The notes under the pieces were generated by a model that was given only the letters and a program-made list of their open reading frames with translations, did no database searches and was not told the origin of the DNA. From Neocallimastix lanati (nom. inval.) (taxonomy: Eukaryota; Neocallimastigomycota; Neocallimastigomycetes; Neocallimastigales; Neocallimastigaceae), in NCBI GenBank assembly GCA_016946835.1, contig JACVTC010000729.1, positions 1 through 10,702 of the forward strand: DNA of 10,702 bases, written 5' to 3'. This document shows, one piece after another, positions 1 to 10,530 of this stretch (position 1 is the stretch's first letter; each line of letters starts with the position of its first letter). The translations under genes and the position numbers were made by a program.

Positions 1-80
<80 letters not shown>

Positions 81-104
81 AACAAAAAAAATAAAAAAAA
101 ATAC

Positions 105-147
<43 letters not shown>

Positions 148-152
148 AAAAA

Positions 153-186
<34 letters not shown>

Positions 187-306
187 AAAAAAAAATAATA
201 ATAAAATAATAAATATATATAAAATAATTTTATTATTTATTTAATAAAAAAAAACATTACTAATCTAAAAAAAAAAAATAAAAATAAAAATAAAATTTCA
301 ATAAAA
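1..306. repeat. Poly-A / AT low-complexity 5' flank of gene A
   Basis: The stretch is almost pure A/T: an A run at 1-68, A-rich sequence at about 110-160, a (TA)n dinucleotide array at about 161-182, then mixed A/T up to the first start codon. It presumably carries the promoter and 5' UTR of the ankyrin gene that starts at 307. TATA-like strings are too common in this composition to mean anything, so no promoter element is called. The coding frame is open back to a TAA at 220-222 but has no earlier ATG. Confidence 0.85.
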
Positions 307-1767
307 ATGAATTTCATAGAAAGAGTAAAAGTTTTAATAAATCAAGATAATTTATATGAACTTAAATCATTTGCCATTTACAATGATTTGAAGAAATCTT
401 TAATTAATAGTGATAATTTTGATATACTGAATTATGCTATTGAAAATAATGCTTCTATGGCACTAATAAATTTTATAATAACTCTATATAATAGTTTAAA
501 CTATGAAGTCAACGATGCTGAAATTCCATTATACATTGCTATTCAACATCATCGCTTTGATATTGCAAACTATCTAATACAACAAGGTGCTAATATTAAT
601 TTTTTTTCATGGAATGGTGATAACATATTAATTCATTTTTTAAAGAGAAATATATTAGATATAAAAAATTTAAAATATATATTGAAACATGGTGTAGATA
701 TCAATTTTGAAGATGAAAATGATAATCGATTTTTAGATTTTTTAATTAATGGACAGAAAGTATCTTATTTAGAAACCATATTTGAACACTATGTATACAA
801 CAATTCTTTTATTTTAGATATGATTCTCTTACATAAAAGTCAAATTCAAGTTAATGATGAAAAGTTAAAGTCTATTATTTATCAAGAAAAGAAAAAAATA
901 AAAATAACCAAGTCCATGTACATAAAAACTATCAGTAATGATAACCTAGCATTACTGAAACTCCTAATCGAAAATGATAGAACAAAATATATTATGAATA
1001 TTAAAAATAAATATCATTTATTATTGGTAGCTTCCGAACTTAATCATTGGGATATCGTAATTTATTTGGTAGAAAATTTAAATATGAAAATTGATAAAAG
1101 AAATGGACTTTATAAAACCCCTTTAATGTTTGCCTCTGAACAAGGAAATAAAAAAATTGTAGAATATTTGGTAAGGAATGGTGCCTTAGTGAATGATAAA
1201 GATAATAATGGACTCAGTCCTTTAATTTATGCTTGTAAAAATGGTAAGATTGATGTGGTAGAGTATTTATTGGCATTTGAAGCCATCATTGATGATCGTG
1301 ATCGAAATGGATTAACTCCTTTAATGTATGCTGCTATGTATGGTCATTGTGAAGTGATCTCATTTCTTATTGATCATGGCGCTAATATTCATGCCCGAAG
1401 TAAAAATGGATCCTCTGCTTTAACCTATGCTGTCATAGAAAATAAAATGGAAACCATAACGTTGCTTCTCAGCTATGGTCTTGATATTAATGAGAAAAAT
1501 AGTGCTGGATGGACGGTGCTTATGCATGCTAGTAAAGCTGGTAATTTGGACGTTGTACAGTATTTAGTGGAGCAAGGGGCTTTAGTGAATGAAAAAAATG
1601 CTTTTAATAAAACGGCGTTAATTTATGCCTCTCAAAGTGGCCATGATGAAATTGTTCAATATTTATTAGAGAATCATGCGTTTGATTATCGAAATCGAGA
1701 TGGATCTCTAGCGTTAATGGTTGCCGCTCGAAACGGACATCGAAAGGTGGTGGAGTGGTTTTATTAG
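307..1767 (+). CDS. Ankyrin-repeat protein, gene A, N-terminal piece (frame broken at 3' end)
   Basis: This encodes a 486-residue N-terminal part of an ankyrin-repeat protein, a helical scaffold family that binds partner proteins. The ATG at 307 has A at -3 and is the first ATG in the frame. Residues 72-148 hold two or three diverged ankyrin-like repeats (LYIAIQHHRFDIANYLIQQGANI). Residues about 141-200 form a non-ankyrin segment that is also found in gene B. Residues about 203-486 hold about nine repeats with increasingly good consensus, for example TPLMYAAMYGHCEVISFLID. The last repeat is cut in its second helix (KVVEWFY, then TAG at 1765-1767). If the T run at 1759-1762 were one base shorter the helix would continue as WFIRNRQCQEEKQLL, so the stop is probably caused by an indel. 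There is no signal peptide or membrane segment. No catalytic domain is seen, and the binding partner is unknown. An intron near 1747-1824 (GT...AG, 78 nt, in phase) would also remove the stops but would delete the good VVEWF helix, so I favour the indel. Confidence 0.9.
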   Translation: MNFIERVKVLINQDNLYELKSFAIYNDLKKSLINSDNFDILNYAIENNASMALINFIITLYNSLNYEVNDAEIPLYIAIQHHRFDIANYLIQQGANINFFSWNGDNILIHFLKRNILDIKNLKYILKHGVDINFEDENDNRFLDFLINGQKVSYLETIFEHYVYNNSFILDMILLHKSQIQVNDEKLKSIIYQEKKKIKITKSMYIKTISNDNLALLKLLIENDRTKYIMNIKNKYHLLLVASELNHWDIVIYLVENLNMKIDKRNGLYKTPLMFASEQGNKKIVEYLVRNGALVNDKDNNGLSPLIYACKNGKIDVVEYLLAFEAIIDDRDRNGLTPLMYAAMYGHCEVISFLIDHGANIHARSKNGSSALTYAVIENKMETITLLLSYGLDINEKNSAGWTVLMHASKAGNLDVVQYLVEQGALVNEKNAFNKTALIYASQSGHDEIVQYLLENHAFDYRNRDGSLALMVAARNGHRKVVEWFY

Positions 1768-1824
1768 GAATCGTCAATGCCAAGAGGAGAAGCAGTTGTT
1801 ACTGTTATTAAATCAAGACAATAG

Positions 1825-2778
1825 ACGAAAAATAATATAAAAGAGGAGTTCTCTAAAAGAACAGTAAAAATTAAAAATAATAAACGAAAGAAGAAAAAGG
1901 GAGATAAAGGGACAAAGAAAGAGAATAAAAAGAATAATAAAAGTATACCCCATTCTTTATCTACTTTATCATCATCGTCATCACTATCACCACCATCATT
2001 ATCATCGTCATTACCATTATCATCATTTCAAGAAACACCATCATCATTACCATCATCATCGCTATCATCGTCATTACCACCATCATCCTTACCATCATCA
2101 TCATCATCATCATCATCATTTTCTTCTTCTTCTTGTTCTTCTTCTTCTTCTTCATTTTCTTCATCCTCTATTTCTGCTTCGTCACCAGATAAAATGATAT
2201 TAATTCTAAAGGATCATTTAAAAAAAGATATTTTAATGGCATTAAATATGGCCACACAAAATAAACGAATTAATATTGTAGATTATATTTTAGAGGAGAG
2301 TGTCGATAATCCAGAACAAAAGGAAGCATTATGTCGGTTAGCCTTTTTCAGAGCAACAGAAGTCAATAGTAAGGAAATTGTAGACTATTTGGTTGGTCGT
2401 GGAGTACCCATTGACGTTCAAGATGAATTAGGAAATACAGGACTCATGATCGCTTCAAGTTATGGATATGATGATTTGGTTCATTACTTCCTTCGTCATC
2501 AAGCCAATAGGGACCTCTGTAATACCGATCATAACACAGCTTTACATCTCGCATGTTATGGAGGATTTACGACGACGGTTGAACATTTAATTGAGAATGG
2601 GGCCACCATTAATGCGAAAGGATTTAAGGGCAATACCCCATTAATACTTGCTTGTAAAGATAATAATGAGGCCATTGTGAAATGCCTTGTAATGTATGGG
2701 GCCAATGTGAATCAACGTAATCATCATGGAAAACGGCGCTCTTCTATGCCTCTAAATATGGACATCTACGATTGGTAG
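1825..2778 (+). CDS. Ankyrin-repeat protein, gene A, middle piece (basic/Ser-rich linker plus ankyrin repeats)
   Basis: This is an open stretch of 317 codons in the same frame as the 307-1767 piece, separated from it by TAGs at 1765 and 1822. The first ATG is at 2194, but coding character begins well before it. It starts with a lysine-rich segment containing KRKKKK (1882-1899, an NLS-like cluster), then about 80 Ser/Pro/Leu residues (about 1950-2187). About five or six ankyrin repeats follow from 2194 (INIVDYILEES, NTALHLACYGGFTTTVEHLI, NTPLILACKDNNEAIVKCLV). It therefore looks like the interior of gene A rather than a separate gene starting at 2194. At its 3' end the frame turns into non-ankyrin sequence (RRSSMPLNMDIYDW) after 2730 and stops at TAG 2776-2778. 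Reading one more A in the run 2730-2733 would instead give KTALFYASKYGHLRLVAYLI, a perfect repeat that continues in the next piece. Confidence 0.8.
   Translation, partial: TKNNIKEEFSKRTVKIKNNKRKKKKGDKGTKKENKKNNKSIPHSLSTLSSSSSLSPPSLSSSLPLSSFQETPSSLPSSSLSSSLPPSSLPSSSSSSSSFSSSSCSSSSSSFSSSSISASSPDKMILILKDHLKKDILMALNMATQNKRINIVDYILEESVDNPEQKEALCRLAFFRATEVNSKEIVDYLVGRGVPIDVQDELGNTGLMIASSYGYDDLVHYFLRHQANRDLCNTDHNTALHLACYGGFTTTVEHLIENGATINAKGFKGNTPLILACKDNNEAIVKCLVMYGANVNQRNHHGKRRSSMPLNMDIYDW
1966..2187 (+). repeat. TCA/TCT triplet-rich tract encoding poly-Ser linker of gene A
   Basis: Serine codons TCA, TCG and TCT are mixed with CCA and TTA. The purest part is (TCA)8 at 2095-2118, followed by a TCT-rich part with one TGT. 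It is in frame with both flanking ankyrin blocks of gene A and encodes a flexible linker. The methionine-rich open frame on the opposite strand is only the complement of the TCA/TCT repeat. Confidence 0.85.
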
Positions 2779-3000
2779 CGTATTTAATTGGTCATGGAGC
2801 CAAACTTAAATTGAAGAGTCGATATGGCTGTAATGCCCTGGTCATAGCGTTACTGAAGGGACATCGACCTACGGTGAACTTTTTAATTGGACAGGCCATG
2901 AAAGAGACACGAACTTGGCGATCTCTTCTTCGATTAAAAATTTTGAAGTTTTATTATTTTTTTAAAGAAGACAAGAAAGAAAGAAAGAAAAAAAAAAACA

Positions 3001-3031
<31 letters not shown>

Positions 3032-3053
3032 TATAAGTGAAAAAATGAAATAA
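2730..3053 (+). CDS. Ankyrin-repeat protein, gene A, C-terminal piece
   Basis: This continues the preceding piece in another frame. From 2730 it reads KTALFYASKYGHLRLVAYLI, then GHGAKLKLKSRYGCNALVIA and a final repeat ending in PTVNFLIGQAM. After these roughly two repeats comes a basic tail (RSLLRLKILKFYYFFKEDKKERKKKK), and then the frame runs through a (TA)n array as alternating Ile-Tyr to a TAA at 3051-3053. There is no ATG at the start (the first possible near-cognate is TTG at 2772), so it is not an independent gene. The true end of the protein may lie anywhere after about 2950, because the last 25 codons are microsatellite sequence. Frame assignment for 2730-2940 is secure from the ankyrin consensus; the C-terminus is not. 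Confidence 0.7.
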
Positions 3054-3383
3054 ATAGATGAAGATGAAAGAAATAGTAAAGAAAGAAAGAAAGAAAGAAA
3101 AAAAAAAAGAAAAATTTTTTTTTTATAGTATCAATATAAAAGTAATATATAATAGTAATAGTAATTATAGTTATCGTAGTATAGTTAGTAGTAAGTTAGT
3201 AGTAGTATGTAGTATAGATCATTTTTATTATCATAAAATAAATAAATACACTCCTAAATATATACCTAATATACCAATATCTTTCAATAATATAAATTAT
3301 AATAAAAAAAAAAAAAAAAAAAAATAAAAATAAAATAAATAAAATAAAAATAAAATAAAAATAAAAATAAAATAAAAATAATA

Positions 3384-3426
<43 letters not shown>

Positions 3427-3655
3427 TCTATTCAATTTACATTTATATATTTATTTCAAAGATAACTATTAATAATAATAATAATAATAATGATAATAAT
3501 ATATATATATTTATTTATTTATTTATTTCTCTTTTATTATAAAACAAACCTTTTTTTTTTTTTTTATTATACTAAATTTTTATTTATTTATAAATGGATG
3601 TCTTTTTTTTTTTTTTTTTTTTTTTTATATATATATATTTTTTTTTCAATTCAAA
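3054..3655. repeat. Convergent intergenic region made of microsatellites
   Basis: This lies between the 3' ends of two convergent ankyrin genes. It holds a (GAAA)n stretch (about 3078-3112), a TAG/AGT-rich patch (about 3150-3218), an A run (3304-3324), an AAAAT-like array (about 3325-3378), (AT)n (about 3380-3406), a T run (3407-3424), (AAT)n (about 3468-3490), (ATTT)n (about 3509-3529) and T runs near 3551 and 3603-3626. Both 3' UTRs and both polyadenylation sites should be here. AATAAA-type strings are too frequent to choose between. Short frames here encode only Lys, Phe, Ile and Tyr and are not genes. Confidence 0.8.
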
Positions 3656-6360
<2,705 letters not shown>

Positions 6361-6379
<19 letters not shown>

Positions 6380-7039
6380 TTACAAGCATGAATTAATGGG
6401 GTATCCCGTTTAAAATTTTCTTTATTTACATTTACTCCATGTCTTATTAAATATTTTACTATATTTTCATTTTTATTTTCATTTGAACAGGCATTAAATA
6501 ATGGTGTTTCACCATTCCAATTTTCTCTATTTACATCAGCTCCATGTTCAACTAAATATTTTACTATGTTTTCATTTCCCTTTTGACAGGCATTAAATAA
6601 TGGTGTTTTACGTTCATAATTTTCTTTATTAATATTTGTCCCATGTTCAATCAAATATTTTACTATACTTTCATTTCCATTCGAACATGCATTAAATAAA
6701 GGTGTTTCCCCATTCCTATTTTCTTTATCTAAAATTGCTCCATGTTCAGCTAAATATTTTACTATATTTTCATTTCCATTTTTACAGGCATTAAATAGCG
6801 GAGTTTCCAGTTCATAATTTTCTTTATTTATATCTGCTCCATGTTCTACTAAATATCTTACGAAATCCTTATTTTTTTTACTGGAACATGAAATATATAA
6901 TGGTATTTCACCTTTCCACCTATTTTCTTTATTTATATTCGTTCCATGTTCTACTAAATATTCTACTAAATCCTTATTTCCATTTCTAATTGCTTTATTT
7001 AAATATGTGGTACTAGAATTTTCAAACCTTACATTATTT

Positions 7040-7107
<68 letters not shown>

Positions 7108-7506
7108 GGTGTCATCGGCTATAATCTTAAATTTTTCATTTGTAATAATTTGTTTTAAATTCGTTGTAGGAACGAATGTTTTATTTTTATATTGAAAAAG
7201 TAACCATTTAATAAAATCGTTATTGTAAAACTTTAAATTATAAAAAATAATATCCAGTAATTTAGTTTTATCATCATTTATTAATCTTTTTATAAGGGAA
7301 GAAGATATATACAAATCATCAATTTTATTTTCTATTAAATATTTTAACCTTTCTGGAGTAAGTCTATCATTATTATATAGTTTCAATAGAGTATCTTTCT
7401 TGTTTCTATTTCTATTATTTGATAAATTATTTAGTATATTAATGTTTTTGTCAACAGCAGCCTTCATATTTGAATCAATTTTTAACTTTTTATTTGACTT
7501 CTCCAT
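6361..7506 (-). CDS. Ankyrin-repeat protein, gene B, N-terminal piece (frame broken at 3' end)
   Basis: This is a 381-residue frame, ATG at 7506-7504 and TAG at 6363-6361. Residues 1-70 are Lys/Asn-rich and include LTPERLKYLIENKIDDLYIS. Residues about 71-129 are a non-ankyrin or strongly diverged segment (LLDIIFYNLKFYNNDFIKWL ... KQIITNEKFKI) shared with gene A. Residues 134-155 are 22 Asn. From about 168 there are seven ankyrin repeats with the same consensus as the 3656-6379 piece. The last repeat goes out of register after IHACK (TKMKV, stop). One extra A in the run at 6378-6381 restores NENESVVEYLVEHGADINKEN and runs on into the next piece, so these are two parts of one gene of about 1283 codons with about 30 repeats. 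The N-terminal segment looks like what I remember of Neocallimastigomycete ankyrin proteins; that is recall, not a search. The start is the first in-frame ATG; two short out-of-frame upstream ATGs exist. Confidence 0.9.
7042..7107 (-). repeat. (ATT)22: poly-Asn tract near N-terminus of gene B
   Basis: Twenty-two uninterrupted ATT triplets on the + strand read as 22 AAT codons in gene B (residues 134-155). They sit exactly between the N-terminal segment and the first ankyrin repeat, so they probably form a flexible linker. As in the longer tract, no AAC codons interrupt it. Confidence 0.97.
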
Positions 7507-7549
7507 AATAGATTCATTTATATTTCTTCAATCTTTTTTGAAAATTCAT
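7482..7549 (-). promoter_or_regulatory. Two overlapping upstream ORFs before gene B start
   Basis: On the gene B strand an ATG at 7549-7547 opens an 11-codon frame (MNFQKRLKKYK) ending in TGA at 7516-7514. The next ATG, 7517-7515, overlaps that stop as ATGA and opens a second 11-codon frame (MNLLWRSQIKS) ending in TAA at 7484-7482, past the main ATG at 7506 and out of frame with it. If the transcript starts upstream of 7549, scanning ribosomes would meet both before the main start, so they could lower or regulate translation. The transcription start is unknown, so this is conditional. Confidence 0.35.
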
Positions 7550-7600
7550 TTTGAACTTATATATTTATTATTAATTGCTATTTTTTATGTGATAACGTTT

Positions 7601-7602
<2 letters not shown>

Positions 7603-7635
<33 letters not shown>
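7603..7635. repeat. (AAAT)8 tetranucleotide microsatellite
   Basis: About eight AAAT units lie roughly 100 bp upstream of the gene B start codon, in its presumed 5' flank. No regulatory role can be read from it. Confidence 0.9.
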
Positions 7636-7637
<2 letters not shown>

Positions 7638-7639
7638 AC

Positions 7640-7984
7640 TGTAATTTATTTGAATTTTATTTTTTTTATTTTTTTTTTTTTTTTACATAAATTATATAAG
7701 ATATAAATAAATAAAAATTTTAATAAAAATTTAAAAATTTGGAAATAATTATTTTTTTTTTTAAATTAAAGTCATAAAAATTTAAAATTTAAAATTTTAA
7801 TTAAATAATTAAATAATAAATAATTGAATAATAAATATTAAATAGTAAATAATAAATAAATAATAAACAATAAATAAAAAATAAATATATAAATAATAAA
7901 TAAGATTAAGTATAAAAGAGTATTTATTAATAAATAATAAATAATATTATAAATATAAATTTATAATAATAGTAATAATTGCAC
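7640..7984. other. AT-rich spacer with one dispersed minisatellite-like unit
   Basis: No gene is seen. The sequence is A/T with T runs near 7660-7684 and many TAAATAA-like words. At about 7913-7943 it contains AAAAGAGTATTTATTAATAA followed by TAAATAATAAATAA, a close match to the variant unit repeated five times in the 9690-10530 minisatellite. Confidence 0.7.
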
Positions 7985-8520
7985 TAACTGATTAAATATT
8001 ATGCAATCACAAAAATTGATATATAGATATTTGAAATTTTTAACAGAATTCAAAGGCAAGTCTAATATAAATAAGAATTTTTTTTTACTTCAACTGTTTA
8101 TTACTTACAAACCTGGTGTCCTAACATCAATCTCCTTGAACAATTTTTTTTTTTTGGAAAGGAAACAGTCCCCCATGAGATCAATGAAGAACCAAATAAT
8201 TTGTTAATTGTACTTGTACTTGACCTAATATAATCTTAGTATAAGTCCAAAAATTTCCTTTATTGTGAATGAAAGAGAATAATCCATTTTAATAAAAAAA
8301 AAAAAAAAATAAAAAAAAAATAAAATAAAATAAAAAATATCACAGTTTACTCTAACCTTAATTCATATGCAAATAATATTCCTCCATGGTTGTATCAAAT
8401 CCCATTAGTTTTTATGTCCTAAATTTCAAGGAAAAAAAACTAGTTAAAGAAAACTTTAAAATTTTGATATTATCAGGAACCATAATATTTAATGAAATGT
8501 TAGATTTTACTCAAATTATA
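7985..8520. other. Higher-complexity island, possible decayed element or gene
   Basis: This is the only part of 7507-10702 with appreciable C and G and no tandem structure, apart from an A-rich break at about 8294-8337. An ATG frame on + at 8001-8207 gives 68 residues (MQSQKLIYRYLKFLTEFKGK...) including ITYKPGVLTSISLNN. Just after a T run near 8143-8155 another + frame reads FGKETVPHEINEEPNNLLIV before stopping. On the - strand a frame of about 43 codons (about 8103-8235) reads RSSTSTINKLFGSSLISW, loosely reminiscent of Ty1/copia RNase H sequence. None is long enough or well enough matched to call. It could be a transposon relic or unique non-coding sequence. Confidence 0.35.
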
Positions 8521-9042
8521 ATTATATTACAAATAAATATACAATATATATATAATATATAGATTAAAATATTTTTAAAAAAATTTTTTTGCTAATGTAT
8601 TATATAATAAAAAGTTTACGAACTTTTATAATAAAAAACTGTGTACAATTTATGTAATAATACTAAAAACTTTACAATTTATAATAATAAAAACTTTACA
8701 ATTTATAATAAAAAAATAAATAAAGAATAATTATTTCTAAGAATAAGACCTTAGGATAAAAATTTTATTAAATAAAATTATATCATATTATCATTTAAAA
8801 AAAAAAAAAAAAAAAAAAAGTGTTTTAGTCAAGCATAAATATCATATATATAATATTTTTTTTTAATTATATTTTATTCTATCTGTACTATAATAAAATA
8901 TATATATTATTATTTAATTCTACTCTTAAATATAAAAAAATTTTTTTTATATATTTAAAATTTCATCTTTTTGATTAAAGCATCTAAAAAACATAATTTT
9001 TTTATTTTTTTTTTTTTTTTGAGAAAAGAAAAGAAAAATATA
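8521..9042. other. AT-rich intergenic sequence without a gene
   Basis: I see no coding frame or RNA gene here. It contains a short tandem repeat (8633-8712), an A run at about 8797-8819, T runs near 8857 and 9010-9020, and otherwise unstructured A/T sequence. Confidence 0.7.
8633..8712. repeat. Short tandem repeat, 24-bp unit, two good copies plus one diverged
   Basis: The 24-bp copies at 8665-8688 and 8689-8712 begin AAAAACTTTACAATTTATAA and differ only at the last base. A diverged copy with ACTGTGTACAATTTATGTAA precedes them at about 8633-8660. It looks like local slippage duplication. Confidence 0.75.
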
Positions 9043-9371
9043 TAAAATAAAATAAAATAAAATAAAATAAAATAAAATAAAATAAAATAAATAAAATAAA
9101 ATAAAAAAATAAAATAAAATAAAATAAAATAAAATAAAATAAAATAAAATAAAATAAAATAAAATAAAATAAAATAAAATAAAATAAAATAAAATAAAAT
9201 AAAATAAAATAAAATAAAATAAAATAAAATAAAATAAAATAAAATAAAATAAAATAAAATAAAATAAAATAAAATAAAATAAAATAAAATAAAATAAAAT
9301 AAAATAAAATAAAATAAAATAAAATAAATAAAATAAAATAAAATAAAATAAAATAAAATAAATAAAATAAA
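9043..9371. repeat. (AAAAT)n pentanucleotide array, about 65 units
   Basis: About 330 bp of AAAAT (TAAAA) repeats with only a few imperfect units, near 9088, 9102, 9325 and 9359. A pentamer has no stop codon on the complementary strand, so a long frame of repeating Phe-Ile-Leu-Phe-Tyr arises there; it is not a gene. (AAAATG)-like units follow at about 9401-9426. Confidence 0.97.
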
Positions 9372-9496
9372 AAATGATAAAAAAAATAAAGATAAAAAGA
9401 TAAAAATGAAAATGAAAATGAAAATGAGAAAGAGAAAGAAAAAAAAATAAAAGTTAACTTATAAATTGTTTTATATATATATTTTAATAACAATAA

Positions 9497-9500
<4 letters not shown>

Positions 9501-9533
<33 letters not shown>
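9501..9533. repeat. (ATT)11 microsatellite
   Basis: Eleven ATT triplets outside any gene, directly next to the left end of the inverted repeat at 9535. It is the same triplet that encodes poly-Asn in gene B, but it is not translated here as far as can be seen. Confidence 0.95.
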
Positions 9534-9534
9534 T

Positions 9535-9689
9535 TTTTTTTTATCAAGGCAAAATCATAAAAATATTAAAAAAAACCCTCTTTAATTTTATAATGATAAA
9601 AATTAATAATAATAATATCATTAATTTTTATCATTATAAAATTAAAGAGGGTTTTTTTTTTTTTTTTTTTTTAAACTTGATAAAAAAAA
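9535..9689. repeat. Inverted repeat with 40-bp perfect arms, foldback or MITE-like
   Basis: Bases 9568-9607 and 9620-9659 are exact reverse complements over 40 bp (arm core CCCTCTTTAATTTTATAATG), separated by a 12-base loop region. A second, outer pair, TTTTTTTTATCAAG at 9535-9548 and CTTGATAAAAAAAA at 9676-9689, is also complementary over 14 bp and almost symmetric about the same centre (offset 3 bases). Together they make a 155-bp foldback that could form a very stable hairpin. No ORF lies inside and no clear target-site duplication is visible, because the flanks are themselves AT repeats. Alternatives are a small foldback transposon, an inverted duplication or a library artefact. Confidence 0.85.
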
Positions 9690-10530
9690 TAATATATAAT
9701 AAATAATAAATAATAAATAATAAATAATAAAAAGAGTATTTATTAGTAAATAATAAATAATAAATAATAAATAATAATAATAAATAATAAATAATAATAA
9801 TAAATAATAAATAATAAAAAGAGTATTTATTAGTAAATAATAAATAAAAATAATAAATAATAAATAATAAATAATATAATAAAAGAGTATTTATTAGTAA
9901 ATAATAAATAATTAAATAATAAATAATAAATAATAAATAATAATAATAAATAATAAATAATAAATAATAAATAATAAATAATAAATAATAAAAAGTATTT
10001 ATTAGTAAATAATAAATAATTAAATAATAAATAATAAATAATAAATAATAAATAATAAAAATAAATAATAAATAATAAATAATAAATAATAAATAATAAA
10101 AAGAGTATTTATTAGTAAATAATAAATAATGGAATAATAAATAATAAATAATAAATAATAAATAATAAATAATAAATAATAAATAATAAATAATAATAAA
10201 TAATAAATAATAATAATAAATAATAATAAATAATAAATAATAAATAATGGAATAATAAATATAAATAATAAATAATAATGGAATAATAAATAATAAATAA
10301 TGGAATAATAAATAATAAATAATAAATAATAAATAATAAATAATAAATAATAAATAATAAATAATAAATAATAATAAATAATAAATAATAAATAATGGAA
10401 TAATAAATATAAATAATAAATAATGGAATAATAAATAATATAATAAATAATAATGGAATAATAAATAATGGAATAATAAATAATAAATAATAAATAATAA
10501 ATAATAAATAATAAATAATAAATAATAAAC
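9690..10530. repeat. TAAATAA minisatellite with embedded variant units
   Basis: About 840 bp built from TAAATAA and TAATAAA heptamers. Two variant units are interspersed. Five copies of a unit centred on AGTATTTATTAGTAAATA occur with the AGT near 9735, 9822, 9886, 9994 and 10104, the fourth lacking two bases; all five are in 9690-10135. Eight copies of AATGGAATAATAAAT have their GG at 10131, 10249, 10280, 10302, 10397, 10425, 10455 and 10470, all in the distal half. The array therefore has a proximal and a distal zone. Its complement is open in frames of repeating Leu-Leu-Phe-Ile-Ile-Tyr-Tyr, an expected artefact of a stop-free heptamer. Confidence 0.93.

Noticed and set aside
1747-1824. In-phase 78-nt GT...AG intron removing both TAGs in gene A
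   Set aside because: GTGGTG is a poor 5' splice site and splicing would delete the well-conserved VVEWF helix; compensating homopolymer indels explain more sequence. It remains possible.
1961-2164. 67-residue Met/Lys-rich frame on the minus strand
   Set aside because: It is the complement of the TCA/TCT serine linker of gene A; its Met and Lys runs are repeat translation.
1765-2778. Reassigned TAG codon, since three TAGs break gene A
   Set aside because: The sequence after TAG 1765 and before TAG 2776 is out of the ankyrin register, so these stops follow frame loss; gene B and the last gene A piece also end in TAA without needing reassignment.
7007-7195. Plus-strand frame with a Leu run resembling a signal peptide
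   Set aside because: The Leu run is the antisense reading of the (ATT)22 Asn tract of gene B.
9002-9547. 181-residue Phe/Ile/Leu/Tyr minus-strand frame
   Set aside because: It translates the AAAAT array; a pentamer without a stop always gives such a frame.
9043-10530. CRISPR-like or telomeric array
   Set aside because: The repeats are simple AT micro- and minisatellites without spacers, and the unit is not a known telomere motif.
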